64,000 bases of DNA from Bacteroidota bacterium (GTDB taxonomy: Bacteria > Bacteroidota > Bacteroidia > Bacteroidales > JAAUTT01), in the NCBI GenBank assembly GCA_021779665.1, contig JAJYAG010000006.1, forward strand, positions 19,005-83,004, read 5' to 3'. Shown in pieces: positions 33,513 to 43,071 of this stretch. The translations under genes were made by a program, and so were the position numbers. Position 1 is the first letter of the stretch. Every line of letters starts with the position of its first letter. Under the pieces are notes generated by a model that was not told where the DNA came from, ran no database searches, and saw only the letters and a list, made by a program, of their open reading frames with translations.

Positions 33513-36152
33513 TCACTTTCGAATCATATTCAAATGATCGAACACAACCCAGCTTTCTACTTGTACCTCAATTGAGTTGGTTCCTGAACGCAGATTTGCA
33601 GGAATTCTGTCCCACACCCAGTTTCCGGGCGCTCCCGAAGGCCAGAAAACAACCTCCCCGGCATCCTCCCCATTGACCTTGATTTTACCTGTAAAATTCT
33701 CCTGACGTTTCATGGTATACCTGAACTCAAGTATATAACTGCCTCCGGCATTAACTTCACATTGCCACTGGACGGTTTGTTTCGCATCACCTTCCCGGAA
33801 CTCAATATATCCTTTTCCGGTATATCCGGAATAGGCTGACGATAAGACTCCGTTGTAATTTGCAGCATTTTCTGTTTCCAGAATTTCCCCGCCGGCTGTG
33901 GGCAACATCGAACCTATTTTAAGATCGGCACCATTAGCAGTGAGGTCATAAAGTGCGTACCTGAAAATTTCTTTCCAGTCTACAATCCCAACGCGGTTGG
34001 TCCAAAGCGGATTTTTATTCATAAACAAAGCGTTCGACGTAAAATATCGCCAGTAAAGGGCTGCCATTTTTAACTCCTTAATGCAGTTTGCATAGCTATC
34101 CGGCTGCCCTGTTTTTCTGTACAATGCAAGATGCGTGGCTGCCTCAATTTTATGTCCGTAGTATTTACCGAGATAAGCAATGGATTGAATGTCGTTTACT
34201 ATCCCCGCCAATTCACCATTTTGATTGAACGAGACATTGGATAACATACCAAGAGCGCTGTCGGCTTTCATTAAAACTGAGCTGCTCAATTCCGGCGGCG
34301 TTAATCCTTTTACAGGCACACCGGTAACTTTTGACTCCACATATTCCGGAATAGAAACATAATTTGTTCCCTGGTGCGGAGGCAGGGTGATGAAACGGTT
34401 CACATCGTGATAACCAGATGGTGTTTGCGCAGGATCGGAAGCAGATTTGCCACTTTCGATATACCATTGAAAGTCCAGCGCTCCCCAGTGAAATCCGGTT
34501 ACCAGCGGGTAAATTTCCGATGCTTTTTGCCAGGCATTAAACAGGTTTACAGCATCTGCCTGAGGAAACCGGGCCTTTATTACAGCTATAAACCGGTTAT
34601 CATCAAGGTCGGGATTGTACCCGAGCCGGCCCCATAACATCCACTGATACCAGTGCTTTTCGATATCCAACGACATTTCTTCAAGCGGGTACCTGCTAAG
34701 AAAATCTTTTCCCCAGACATAGTTATCAGAACCATAATAATAACCTTCCGACACATCCCTCGGTATATTTTTAATGAAATCTCTGACATAGTCCGGAGCT
34801 CCCCACCGAAAGTAAAAATTATCATCGTTGCGGAGGGTCCATAATGTTTTTAAACCATTTTTCTGAATATCATTTACAAATGCCTGGTGGAAAACCTGGT
34901 TTACTGAACTATATACATGAGCTTGGGCGTATTTGAAACTAAAAATAAAATTCATATTTTTTTGCTGAAGCAGGGGTTTGAATTTTTCGGCAATCTCCGA
35001 CGATCCTGTTTGATGCTGACGGTGAATAAACGTGATCTCCCGGCCCGGTTGTTCCTTAGCCACATCGAGCACTCCCTGTCCGTAAGTTTCGAAAGCCCAG
35101 TCTTCCTTTTCGGCTGCGGTGTAACCATACATGTTTTCGCCGGTAGTTAGTCCAATGCCAGCCAGATCGGGATAAGTCAGAAACATTTGTTTAACTGATT
35201 TCCGGAAATAATCGCGTGTTACGGGATTGTCAATTTTATCGGTTATCCCGTATTTACCATCAATGCCGTAGGTAAATATGTTCCAGGTAACTACAAAGAA
35301 GCGGACATTTCGTTGTTTCCCATAATCCATCACTTTCTTCCAGAAAGCAATTTTCTCATCAATTGAAATCTTCTTTAAAACTTCGTGGCTTGATAATATT
35401 TCGGGTGCATCAAAACCATGTCCGTTCAAACTGTAGAACTCTTTGAAACGGCCTGTTGACCGGTAAACATCGTTCAAAGCAACATCAGGATACTCCGGAA
35501 CTTTCACCATGGAAGGAAAAGGATGCATACTCCACAGCGAAATAAAATTGTACCGGTACCGCGTAAGGATGTCAATGTATCTTTTCCAGAATTCGAAATC
35601 CCATACCTCGGTCATGTTTATCTGAGCAGCATCGCTCACGTCGGAGTAGCTTGGCGTGCGCATATCCAGAGGAATGTTGAACTTCACACCCCGCATCTTC
35701 ATGTATGGATTTTGGGTTACGTTCTTTATATCCTGAAGATTTCTCTGCTCCAGCAATTCTGAAACCTCAAGAATGCCATACATCAGCCCGGCTTTGTCCC
35801 TGGCCGAAACCCAGATGACAGGAGAACCGCCATCCGACACTCTTATGCAGAAACCTTCCGGCGCAAGACTGGTATCGGCAGTTAGTCGGAACTTCTTCAT
35901 AACTGTGTTTACTGTTGCATCGTCCTGAGATGAAATAACAATCTGGATTTTCTGCGTCTTGCCGTTAAACTTCCCAAGAGGTAAAAACACAGGGGAGTAA
36001 CCTGACTTCCGGCATGCTTTCGCGAGCTCTGAAATTGAAAAAGACACCTGCGACGTAGAATCGCTTAGGTAAACACTGATGGGTGTATTTTGCGAAAAGC
36101 CCGTAAAAGCAGTAAATAAAACAAAAATGAATAAACAGTATACCTTCTTCAT
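33513..36152 (-). CDS. Exported alpha-glucuronidase-like glycoside hydrolase with C-terminal carbohydrate-binding domain
   Basis: An 879-residue exported enzyme (start at ATG 36152; signal MKKVYCLFIFVLFTAFTGFSQ). The in-frame extension to 36377 lies within the neighbour and is rejected. The N-terminal alpha/beta domain (residues 20-130) resembles the GH67 N-terminal domain, ending in GLMYGILEVSELLEQ. A TIM-barrel-like region follows, with ISLWSMHPFPSMV, LAGIGLTTGENMYGY (candidate catalytic Glu) and WGRLGYNPDLDDN. The C-terminus (from about residue 785) is a CBM6/35-like beta-sandwich (GYIEFREGDAKQTVQWQ; FDHLNMIRK). It probably acts on uronic-acid polysaccharides, which is inference from the family. 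It follows its paralogue after 13 bases. Confidence 0.75.
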   Translation of the reverse strand: MKKVYCLFIFVLFTAFTGFSQNTPISVYLSDSTSQVSFSISELAKACRKSGYSPVFLPLGKFNGKTQKIQIVISSQDDATVNTVMKKFRLTADTSLAPEGFCIRVSDGGSPVIWVSARDKAGLMYGILEVSELLEQRNLQDIKNVTQNPYMKMRGVKFNIPLDMRTPSYSDVSDAAQINMTEVWDFEFWKRYIDILTRYRYNFISLWSMHPFPSMVKVPEYPDVALNDVYRSTGRFKEFYSLNGHGFDAPEILSSHEVLKKISIDEKIAFWKKVMDYGKQRNVRFFVVTWNIFTYGIDGKYGITDKIDNPVTRDYFRKSVKQMFLTYPDLAGIGLTTGENMYGYTAAEKEDWAFETYGQGVLDVAKEQPGREITFIHRQHQTGSSEIAEKFKPLLQQKNMNFIFSFKYAQAHVYSSVNQVFHQAFVNDIQKNGLKTLWTLRNDDNFYFRWGAPDYVRDFIKNIPRDVSEGYYYGSDNYVWGKDFLSRYPLEEMSLDIEKHWYQWMLWGRLGYNPDLDDNRFIAVIKARFPQADAVNLFNAWQKASEIYPLVTGFHWGALDFQWYIESGKSASDPAQTPSGYHDVNRFITLPPHQGTNYVSIPEYVESKVTGVPVKGLTPPELSSSVLMKADSALGMLSNVSFNQNGELAGIVNDIQSIAYLGKYYGHKIEAATHLALYRKTGQPDSYANCIKELKMAALYWRYFTSNALFMNKNPLWTNRVGIVDWKEIFRYALYDLTANGADLKIGSMLPTAGGEILETENAANYNGVLSSAYSGYTGKGYIEFREGDAKQTVQWQCEVNAGGSYILEFRYTMKRQENFTGKIKVNGEDAGEVVFWPSGAPGNWVWDRIPANLRSGTNSIEVQVESWVVFDHLNMIRK

Positions 36153-36165
36153 GACAGTTAACAAA

Positions 36166-38247
36166 TTACTTAATTCCTTTAAGCCGGTGCAGTTCATCAT
36201 AAACCTCCTTTTTAACATTATTCCAGTGAAATGGAATATCACCGTTTCTTTCGTAATGCTGCATGGGCATGGGCTTATATATAGGAACTGTGATTTCGCA
36301 AACCTTATCCCAATGTGGAACTGCCGTTTCCAGAAAAACAACAGAGCTTTTGAGATATTCTGTCTTTTTGGTATCAAGATATTTCTGGTACTGAACCGCC
36401 GACCGCAGCTTGTCCGCGAAATACAAGCCCAGATGTGCCCATACTTTCATATCAGAAACTTCGTACAACAAATCGGTATTTTGTCCCGGTTCAACTCTTT
36501 CAAGATCCTTAAGAGTGCTATTGCAGAATGACTCAATGGAATCGGCAAGCTCTGCAGGAGTAATCTTACCCGGAATGCTTTTTTCTCCACTTGCCAGATA
36601 ATCCTTGATGCTCATATACGACGGACTCATAGGTTGCTTGTTGCACATCTGCTCCAGCGAAATCAGTTTCATGCTGTCGTTATCCATAATACTCAGCAGT
36701 CCTTCGGAATACAGGGTATTGTCCCAGGTGGCATTCCAGTACGAACCAATTATAAGAGGTATACGGCTTGCCTTTTGCTGTGCAATGAACAAAGTATTTC
36801 CCGATCCGTGGAAGCGTTTCTCGAAGGCATTCGAAAAAACCTCATCAGGTGTTTCCGGATTGTACAAAAGCCGGCCCCACACCTTATAAAACATCCACTG
36901 CCTTTCGAATGCATAGTGGTAGCTAGTATTGGGAAGGGAGGTAATATAATCCTTTGCAGGAATGTAACATTCCGAACCCACATAGTAACCATTCACCCAA
37001 GGATGCCCGTTTTTTGAGATATGCTCCCGGATAAATCCGGTCTGACCCCAGCGAAGAACAAAAAAGTCTTCGTTTCTCATCATCCAGGCCAATTTATAAT
37101 TCTGAGGCGGCGGGTTCCAATAAGCATCGGTAAGCGGACCGCCATGAACTTTTACAAGATCGGTACACGAATGAGAATGCGACCAGTTGAATTTCAATTC
37201 AATGTTAATCGGGCCATTGGTGCAGGTGAGTGTATCGAGTGTTTGCCTTGTCATACGTTCAACTACCGGATCGGTGGTTCCTCCGCTCCATTTGCCTGCC
37301 GAAAGAGGAACGCGATGGATAAATTTCACTTTCCGCGAAGCCTGCCGCATTCCCTGAATATAGTTTTCGAGTAACCATTTCTCCCTTTCTTCGGCAGTCA
37401 TTCCTCCCATTCCTTCGCCTAAAGTTATTCCCAGGCCGGTCAGATCGGGGTACCTGTTTATTACTTCTTTTACAACTTCACGTGTATAGTCTTTAACAAT
37501 GGCCGAGGTGTCACCCTGATCAACAAAGTATTTTCCATCAATGCAATAAGTGGCAACATTGTGTGCTTTGGCAAACTCAGGCGATACAAATATATTCCAG
37601 TTGATGATATACGTTTCCACCCCACGTTCTTTAGCCATCCGGAAGATGGATTTCCAGAACTTCTCCCAGGTTTTCATTTCTTCATCCGAAAACCCACATG
37701 CTTCGGGATATTTTTCGGTTTTGACCATATAGCTGAATGGATGAAGGTTCCACAGCGTAAGCTTGTTAAAACGATTTTCGGCCATCATATCCAGAAAGCT
37801 CCTCCAGAAATTGGTGTCGCGACAGGTTTCATAGTGCAACTGAAGCGCTTTGCCCCGCCGGTAAGAATCCCAGGGAAGGTTGAATTTAATGGCCCTGAAT
37901 GAGAACCTTGGCGACTCTTCAATATTGCTTATCTTTTCCCCCGACTCAATCTGCTCTTTCATACTTAGTAAACCATACATTACGCCGGTTGCATCTCCGC
38001 CCGTCAGAACTACCGTGTCGTTTTCCGGTTTAATCCGGAAGGCTTCCGCCCCTAATGCTGTATCAATGGATGTGCGAATTACAAGCTTTTTATACAGCCT
38101 CCTGAATTCAGCGGAATAAGCTGTTTCATTAAGCTTGCCAATTGCATACAAAACAGGTGTTTTTGTGATTTCGTTCCTGACTTCAAGGTTATTTTGACGG
38201 CATGAAGCCAAAAGAAGCAGCAGGATAAAGTAGATTGATCTGGTCAT
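36166..38247 (-). CDS. Alpha-glucuronidase-like lipoprotein glycoside hydrolase
   Basis: A 693-residue lipoprotein (LLLLLASC lipobox, Cys at residue 16) and a paralogue of the gene that follows it. It shares the GH67-like N-terminal domain ending GVMYGLLSMKEQIESG, then LTLWNLHPFSYMV, LTGLGITLGEGMGGMT (candidate catalytic Glu) and WGRLLYNPETPDE, but lacks the terminal carbohydrate-binding module. The two gene products would be a surface-anchored and a soluble or exported partner attacking related glycans. No SusC/SusD, sulfatase or transporter is adjacent. A TAAATTTG promoter box lies just upstream. Precise substrate unknown. Confidence 0.75.
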   Translation of the reverse strand: MTRSIYFILLLLLASCRQNNLEVRNEITKTPVLYAIGKLNETAYSAEFRRLYKKLVIRTSIDTALGAEAFRIKPENDTVVLTGGDATGVMYGLLSMKEQIESGEKISNIEESPRFSFRAIKFNLPWDSYRRGKALQLHYETCRDTNFWRSFLDMMAENRFNKLTLWNLHPFSYMVKTEKYPEACGFSDEEMKTWEKFWKSIFRMAKERGVETYIINWNIFVSPEFAKAHNVATYCIDGKYFVDQGDTSAIVKDYTREVVKEVINRYPDLTGLGITLGEGMGGMTAEEREKWLLENYIQGMRQASRKVKFIHRVPLSAGKWSGGTTDPVVERMTRQTLDTLTCTNGPINIELKFNWSHSHSCTDLVKVHGGPLTDAYWNPPPQNYKLAWMMRNEDFFVLRWGQTGFIREHISKNGHPWVNGYYVGSECYIPAKDYITSLPNTSYHYAFERQWMFYKVWGRLLYNPETPDEVFSNAFEKRFHGSGNTLFIAQQKASRIPLIIGSYWNATWDNTLYSEGLLSIMDNDSMKLISLEQMCNKQPMSPSYMSIKDYLASGEKSIPGKITPAELADSIESFCNSTLKDLERVEPGQNTDLLYEVSDMKVWAHLGLYFADKLRSAVQYQKYLDTKKTEYLKSSVVFLETAVPHWDKVCEITVPIYKPMPMQHYERNGDIPFHWNNVKKEVYDELHRLKGIK

Positions 38248-38264
38248 AGTTGTAAAAAGTTAAC

Positions 38265-38272
38265 CAAATTTA
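38265..38272 (-). promoter_or_regulatory. Candidate -7 box (TAAATTTG) for the alpha-glucuronidase-like operon
   Basis: TAAATTTG on the minus strand, 18 bases before the ATG at 38247, with a TTTG 11 bases further upstream. No canonical -33 TTG was found. Confidence 0.45.
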
Positions 38273-38474
38273 ATGATATATAACAAATCCTCTTGTGACT
38301 GACGATTTATTTCATCTTCTGCTGCGAATTGCTGACGCCAAAATAACCGGTTTGACAGCTTAGCCTTGTAAAACAGGCAAAGGTTGATACTGAAAAATAT
38401 TGTCGGTTATGATTTTGGATCAAATGGCGCTGTTCATATCCAATATATGCGATTACATTCCTCCATATCCCAAA

Positions 38475-41411
38475 TCACTCCACCCTTGGATCCGCCTTAT
38501 ATGGCAACCTTGCCAATTTCTGTATTTCAACACTTGGGTAATCGAATTCCTGCACTACTTTTCCTTCCATCAGGTAAACGCCGCCGCCGGTAAATGGGTA
38601 TTTTTTCAGTGAGTCGGGGAAGTGAACGGTATCGTAAAACTCGCCGTGTATATCGAGAAAGCAGCCGAAGTGCATAATTTCACGTTTCACTGTCGAAACA
38701 TATTTTACGGTGACATACTCACCCACCATGCGCACTTTCTGACCTACTTTCGAGAGCAGGTCACGGGCAATGGTATCGCCGCGATAACTGGTCTGCAGCA
38801 TATCAAAACGGCTCAGGGTTACCGGAAAACCGATGAGTTCCATTTCGTCGTAAGCATCTTCGAGGGAGCTGGTGCGCAACGGCGGGAGCGTTAGTTCCTT
38901 TCGGTCTTCTTTAAACAGGGGTTTCGACCGAGGCTCGGGAGTAGCTTTATTACGGAGCAACTGCGCCCACATGAGCTCCTTTTTTGTTTTGCCGGTAAAC
39001 CGGAAAGCTCCTGTTTTTATAAGCGCCCGCATTTGTTCCAGGCCAACAGGTACGCGATCCATAAAATCAAAAAGATCTTTAAACGATCCGTTCCGCTCCC
39101 GTTCTTCGACAATTTGCCGGATCACCTTTTCTTCCAGATTTTTGACATGCACCCAGCCCAGGTAAATCTCGTCGCCGTAAATGTTGGTAGAGATATCGCT
39201 TTTGTTGATGTCGGGCAGGTTGATTTTCGCGCCGTGCCTTTTGGCTTCGTTCACATACACCCAGGTACGGTAAAAACCGCCGAAGTTGTTGATCACCGCA
39301 ACATGAAACTCGTGCGGGAAATTGGTCTTCAGGTACAGGCTCTGGTAGCTTTCCACAGCATAGCTGGCCGAATGGGCTTTGCAAAATGCATAACCGGCAA
39401 ACGACGACATCTGCCGCCATACTTCGTTGGTAAGTGAATCGCTGTAGCCGCGTTCTTTGCAGTTTGTAAAGAATGTTTTGGTAATCCGGTCGAACTCCTG
39501 CCGCGACCTGTACTTGCCCGACATGGCCCGGCGCAGCACATCGGCGCTGGAAAGCGAAAGTCCGGCGAAGTGATGCGCTATCTTGATCACATCTTCCTGG
39601 TACACCATTACGCCGTAAGTTTCTTTCAGCTGTTCCTCGAAAATGGGATGCAGGTATTTTACATTGCTTTGGTCGTGAAAGCGTTTGATGTACTCGCGCA
39701 TCATGCCCGACTGCGAAACTCCCGGCCGGATGATAGAACTGGCAGCCACCAGGCTCAGGTAATTGTTGCACCGCAGCTTTTTCAACAACCCACGCATAGC
39801 TGGACTTTCAATATAAAAACAACCAATAGCCTCGCCATGATAGAGCCGTTTGTTAATGTCGGCATCCTGCTTGAATTTGTTTACCTGGTGAATATCGATA
39901 TCTACTCCCTGGTTTTTCTTTACAATCTCGGTACATTCTTTAATGTGCCCCAGCCCACGCTGACTCAGAATGTCAAGTTTTTCAAAACCAATGGTTTCTG
40001 CGGCGTACATATCCCACTGCGTAGTGGGCAATCCTTTGGGAGGAAGATCAAGCGCAGTGTAATAATAGATGGGACGCTCTGAAATTAGCACCCCGCCGGC
40101 ATGGATACTGCGATGGTGCGGAAATTCGTTCAGCGTTTTTACATAACCCAGGATTTTGTCGGTTAATTCATTTTTGAGCAAAGTGTTTCCGGGATTTTCG
40201 ACCAAAGCATCAATATCGTTTTTAGGAAGTCCATACACTTTACCCAGCTCGCGGATGATAGAGCTTTCTCCAAAAGTGTTGGTAGCGCCCAGCAGGGCAG
40301 TATGTGCTTTCCCGTATCGCTGAAAAATATATGCGTGCACCATGTCGCGGTCTTTCCACGAAAAATCGATGTCAAAGTCGGGCGGTGAGGTGCGTTCGGG
40401 GTTGATAAACCGTTCGAAATAGAGATTCAGTTCAATGGGGTCAATGTCGGTAATTTTAAGGCAATAGGCTACCACGCTGTTGCCGCCGCTACCGCGGCCT
40501 ACATGGTATACTCCTTTAGACATGGTATGGCGGATAATGTCCCAGGCGATGAGGAAATAAGCGCAAAATCCCAGGTCGTCAATTACTTTCAGCTCTTTTA
40601 GAATGGTTTCCTTTGCCTTCACATTTGAGTTTCCGTACCTGTACCGCATGCCTTCCATAGCAAGCTTTTCGAGCAGAATTTTGTCGTCGTACTTGTTTCC
40701 GGTAAAAATCTGTTTATTCTTTGATTCTTTAAAAACGAATTCGAAGCTGCACATTTCGAGCAACTTTTCAGCGTTTTTCAGAAGTTCGGGACAGTTTCCA
40801 TAAAGTAACTTCTGGTAGCGTGGCGACCGGAAATATTCTTCCTGATGGGCCATCTGTTCCGGGGTAAGCATGGTAAGGAGCGTGTTGTGATCCACCGCCC
40901 GCAGATGTTTATGCAACTCGTAATCTTCGGGATTGGCAAAACTTACCTGGCAAAAAGCTACCAGTTTGTTCATCCACTGGTGGTGCCGCACCCTGGCGCG
41001 GTTAATCTCCTGCGGACGAACGGCTATAAATTCATTTTCGCGGAGTTCCTCGGGAGCTTTGGTACCCAGCGGATAAATCACAAAAACATGCGCAAACTTC
41101 GGCGCTTCTTTGGGCAAGGGCTGCTCACTCAGATTACAGTGGCTCAGCAGTTCGTTTATCTCGCGAAAGCCTTCGTTGTTCCGTGCCAGGCAGGTATAGA
41201 GCCATGTGTCGTTGTCGCGGCATTCCACACCACAAACGGGATTAATACATTTTTCGCGGCACAACTTGACAAAATCCAGGCAAGCCGTGGTATTATTGAT
41301 GTCGGTAATTGCCAGCGACGAGATGCCATATTCCAGTGCCTTTTCAACTATTTGATCAGACCGCATCGTTCCAAAAAGCAAACTATAATATGTATGGCAG
41401 GAGTAAATCAT
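38475..41411 (-). CDS. Short DnaE-type DNA polymerase of a DinB/DnaE mutasome cassette
   Basis: A 978-residue DNA polymerase III alpha-like protein. The N-terminal PHP domain is degraded: the canonical HxH is replaced by H6-T-Y8, and TDH by T-D37-I38. The C-family palm has the catalytic pair D345/D347 in PPDFDIDFSW and the third carboxylate in EKLDILSQRG. A fingers-domain GRGSGGNSVVAYC, a beta-binding/helix-hairpin region and an OB-fold (KVRMVGEYVTVKYVS) follow. It is shorter than replicative DnaE (about 1150). Its start is 3 bases after the dinB stop, so it is likely the translesion extender partner of that polymerase. Confidence 0.88.
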   Translation of the reverse strand: MIYSCHTYYSLLFGTMRSDQIVEKALEYGISSLAITDINNTTACLDFVKLCREKCINPVCGVECRDNDTWLYTCLARNNEGFREINELLSHCNLSEQPLPKEAPKFAHVFVIYPLGTKAPEELRENEFIAVRPQEINRARVRHHQWMNKLVAFCQVSFANPEDYELHKHLRAVDHNTLLTMLTPEQMAHQEEYFRSPRYQKLLYGNCPELLKNAEKLLEMCSFEFVFKESKNKQIFTGNKYDDKILLEKLAMEGMRYRYGNSNVKAKETILKELKVIDDLGFCAYFLIAWDIIRHTMSKGVYHVGRGSGGNSVVAYCLKITDIDPIELNLYFERFINPERTSPPDFDIDFSWKDRDMVHAYIFQRYGKAHTALLGATNTFGESSIIRELGKVYGLPKNDIDALVENPGNTLLKNELTDKILGYVKTLNEFPHHRSIHAGGVLISERPIYYYTALDLPPKGLPTTQWDMYAAETIGFEKLDILSQRGLGHIKECTEIVKKNQGVDIDIHQVNKFKQDADINKRLYHGEAIGCFYIESPAMRGLLKKLRCNNYLSLVAASSIIRPGVSQSGMMREYIKRFHDQSNVKYLHPIFEEQLKETYGVMVYQEDVIKIAHHFAGLSLSSADVLRRAMSGKYRSRQEFDRITKTFFTNCKERGYSDSLTNEVWRQMSSFAGYAFCKAHSASYAVESYQSLYLKTNFPHEFHVAVINNFGGFYRTWVYVNEAKRHGAKINLPDINKSDISTNIYGDEIYLGWVHVKNLEEKVIRQIVEERERNGSFKDLFDFMDRVPVGLEQMRALIKTGAFRFTGKTKKELMWAQLLRNKATPEPRSKPLFKEDRKELTLPPLRTSSLEDAYDEMELIGFPVTLSRFDMLQTSYRGDTIARDLLSKVGQKVRMVGEYVTVKYVSTVKREIMHFGCFLDIHGEFYDTVHFPDSLKKYPFTGGGVYLMEGKVVQEFDYPSVEIQKLARLPYKADPRVE

Positions 41412-41414
41412 GGG

Positions 41415-42665
41415 TCAGACTTTAAAATACAGCGGTGCGCTCAGGTCGATATCTTCTCCCTCACCTTTCTTTTTTGCTTCTTCCTCCCTTTTCTTTTGTT
41501 GGGCCGGAAGATCTTCCATGTGCGTAACCCGGCAAATACAATGTTTGCCGTATCGCTTTTTGATGCGGTCGAGCGAAAGGTAGAGGTTCACTTTTTCGGG
41601 CGTATCTTCGAAGAGGTTCAATTGTTGCGTTCCATGCACCAGATGGCTTAACCGCACACCAATAAGCCGCAGCATCATCCTCCGGTTGTAAAGCTTTTTG
41701 AACAGATCTTTTACCACTTCGAGGATGGTGTGGTCGAACGATGTGTACGGAATACGCCGCTGCAGGGTATGCGTGTCGAAATTGGCATAGCGTATTTTCA
41801 TCGTAACGCACGATGTAAGTTTCTGGTCGGCACGCAGGTCGAAACACAGGTCGCTCACCATTTTTACAAGCAGGCGGTTGAACATTTCTATGTCCATGGT
41901 ATCCTGGTTGAAAGTACGTTCGGTGCTCATCGATTTTTGTTCCCAGTAGGGCTGAACAGGAGCGTTGTCGATACCGTTGGCCCGGCGCCATATCTCAATG
42001 CCGTTCTCGCCCAGCAGCTTCATCATCAGCTCCATGGGTACTTCGCGGAGGGTGGCGATGCGGTCGATACCCATATCTTTCAATATGGTAAAGGTTTTAT
42101 CGCCCACCATGGGTATTTTCCTGATTGACAAAGGTGCCAGAAACGGCGATACTCCCTGCTGGTCGATAAACAGTTCGCCATTGGGCTTTGCTTCGCCGGT
42201 AGCAATCTTCGACACGGTTTTGTTTACCGACAGTCCGAACGAGATAGGTAACCCCGTCTCTTTTATGATTTTATGCCGCAGCTCCTGCGACCATTTCTGA
42301 CATCCAAAGAAGCGGTCCATGCCGGTAATGTCGAGGTAATGCTCGTCGATGGATGTTTTCTCGTAAACAGGCGCTTTCTCGGCGATAATCTGGGTGACCA
42401 TGTTCGAGTACCGGCTGTACTGCTCCATGTCGCCGCGTATAACAATGGCATCGGGGCAGAGCATCAGCGCCATTCTCATAGGCATGGCCGAGTGTACGCC
42501 GTAACGCCGCGTTTCGTAGCTGCAACTGGCCACTACGCCACGGCCCGATGTTCCTCCAATAATTACAGGTTTGCCAATCAGCTTGCTATTTCCAAGCCGT
42601 TCCACGGATACAAAAAAAGTATCCATGTCCAGGTGCACAATATTTCGTTTTATAACAGTTTCCAT
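41415..42665 (-). CDS. Y-family DNA polymerase (DinB/ImuB-like), intact active site
   Basis: A 416-residue translesion polymerase. The palm carboxylates are present (D13 and D15 in HLDMDTFFVSVE; D107 and E108 in TSIDEHYLD), so it is catalytically competent, unlike true ImuB. The pol IV PVGGCSSYE-like region appears as VVASCSYETRRYGVHSAMP. A beta-clamp-binding QQLNLF (residues 347-352) and a charged C-terminal tail (QQKKREEEAKKKGEGED) follow. An AGGAGG Shine-Dalgarno at 42673-42678, spaced seven bases, is unusual in Bacteroidota. No imuA, lexA or umuD gene is adjacent. It is co-transcribed with the short DnaE downstream. Confidence 0.93.
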   Translation of the reverse strand: METVIKRNIVHLDMDTFFVSVERLGNSKLIGKPVIIGGTSGRGVVASCSYETRRYGVHSAMPMRMALMLCPDAIVIRGDMEQYSRYSNMVTQIIAEKAPVYEKTSIDEHYLDITGMDRFFGCQKWSQELRHKIIKETGLPISFGLSVNKTVSKIATGEAKPNGELFIDQQGVSPFLAPLSIRKIPMVGDKTFTILKDMGIDRIATLREVPMELMMKLLGENGIEIWRRANGIDNAPVQPYWEQKSMSTERTFNQDTMDIEMFNRLLVKMVSDLCFDLRADQKLTSCVTMKIRYANFDTHTLQRRIPYTSFDHTILEVVKDLFKKLYNRRMMLRLIGVRLSHLVHGTQQLNLFEDTPEKVNLYLSLDRIKKRYGKHCICRVTHMEDLPAQQKKREEEAKKKGEGEDIDLSAPLYFKV

Positions 42666-42848
42666 AGCCTTCCCTCCTAATCATACTCGCTGCTTCATAG
42701 AAAATGTTTAATTTTTAATCAATTTTAATGTTGATAATTTAAGCATTATTTCCTTCAGACACCAAATTCCGGAAAGAAAATTCTGCTAAGAATCCATGGC
42801 ATTAATGGTAAAGACTGGATTTTTGGACGTTAACTCTAATAAAGAAAG

Positions 42849-43014
42849 TTACAGGGAGAACCACGGAGGTTGCAAAGAGAACCACAGAGAAATATGGGAA
42901 GAAGACAAAGAGAAAGAGAATTGATTCCACTGAATCTTTTAGCAAAGTGCTTGTAATTCGTATGGCTGTTGGCTCTTATATTTCTCTGTGTCTCCTCTGT
43001 GGTCCTCTGTGTAA
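42849..43014. repeat. Degenerate inverted repeat of CACAGAG/CTCTGTG units
   Basis: The intergenic stretch 42666-43071 contains no gene. Its left arm (42849-42895: TTACAGGGAGAACCACGGAG, then AACCACAGAGAAATAT) is an imperfect inverted copy of the right arm (42978-43014: ATATTTCTCTGTGTCTCC, then TCTGTGGTCCTCTGTGTAA). The arms are about 37-47 bases and enclose about 80 bases of unrelated sequence. This resembles a decayed miniature inverted-repeat element. Confidence 0.6.
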
Positions 43015-43071
43015 TAAAAAAAGCTACACGGAGAAAATACAATAATTTATTAATGGTAAGTCACCTTGCCC

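Noticed and set aside
36153..36377. In-frame N-terminal extension of the alpha-glucuronidase-like gene
   Set aside because: It lies inside the neighbouring gene; a perfect signal peptide starts at 36152.
40845..41651. A 268-codon plus-strand open frame across the dnaE/dinB junction
   Set aside because: It crosses two well-supported genes on the other strand and shows no recognisable domain.
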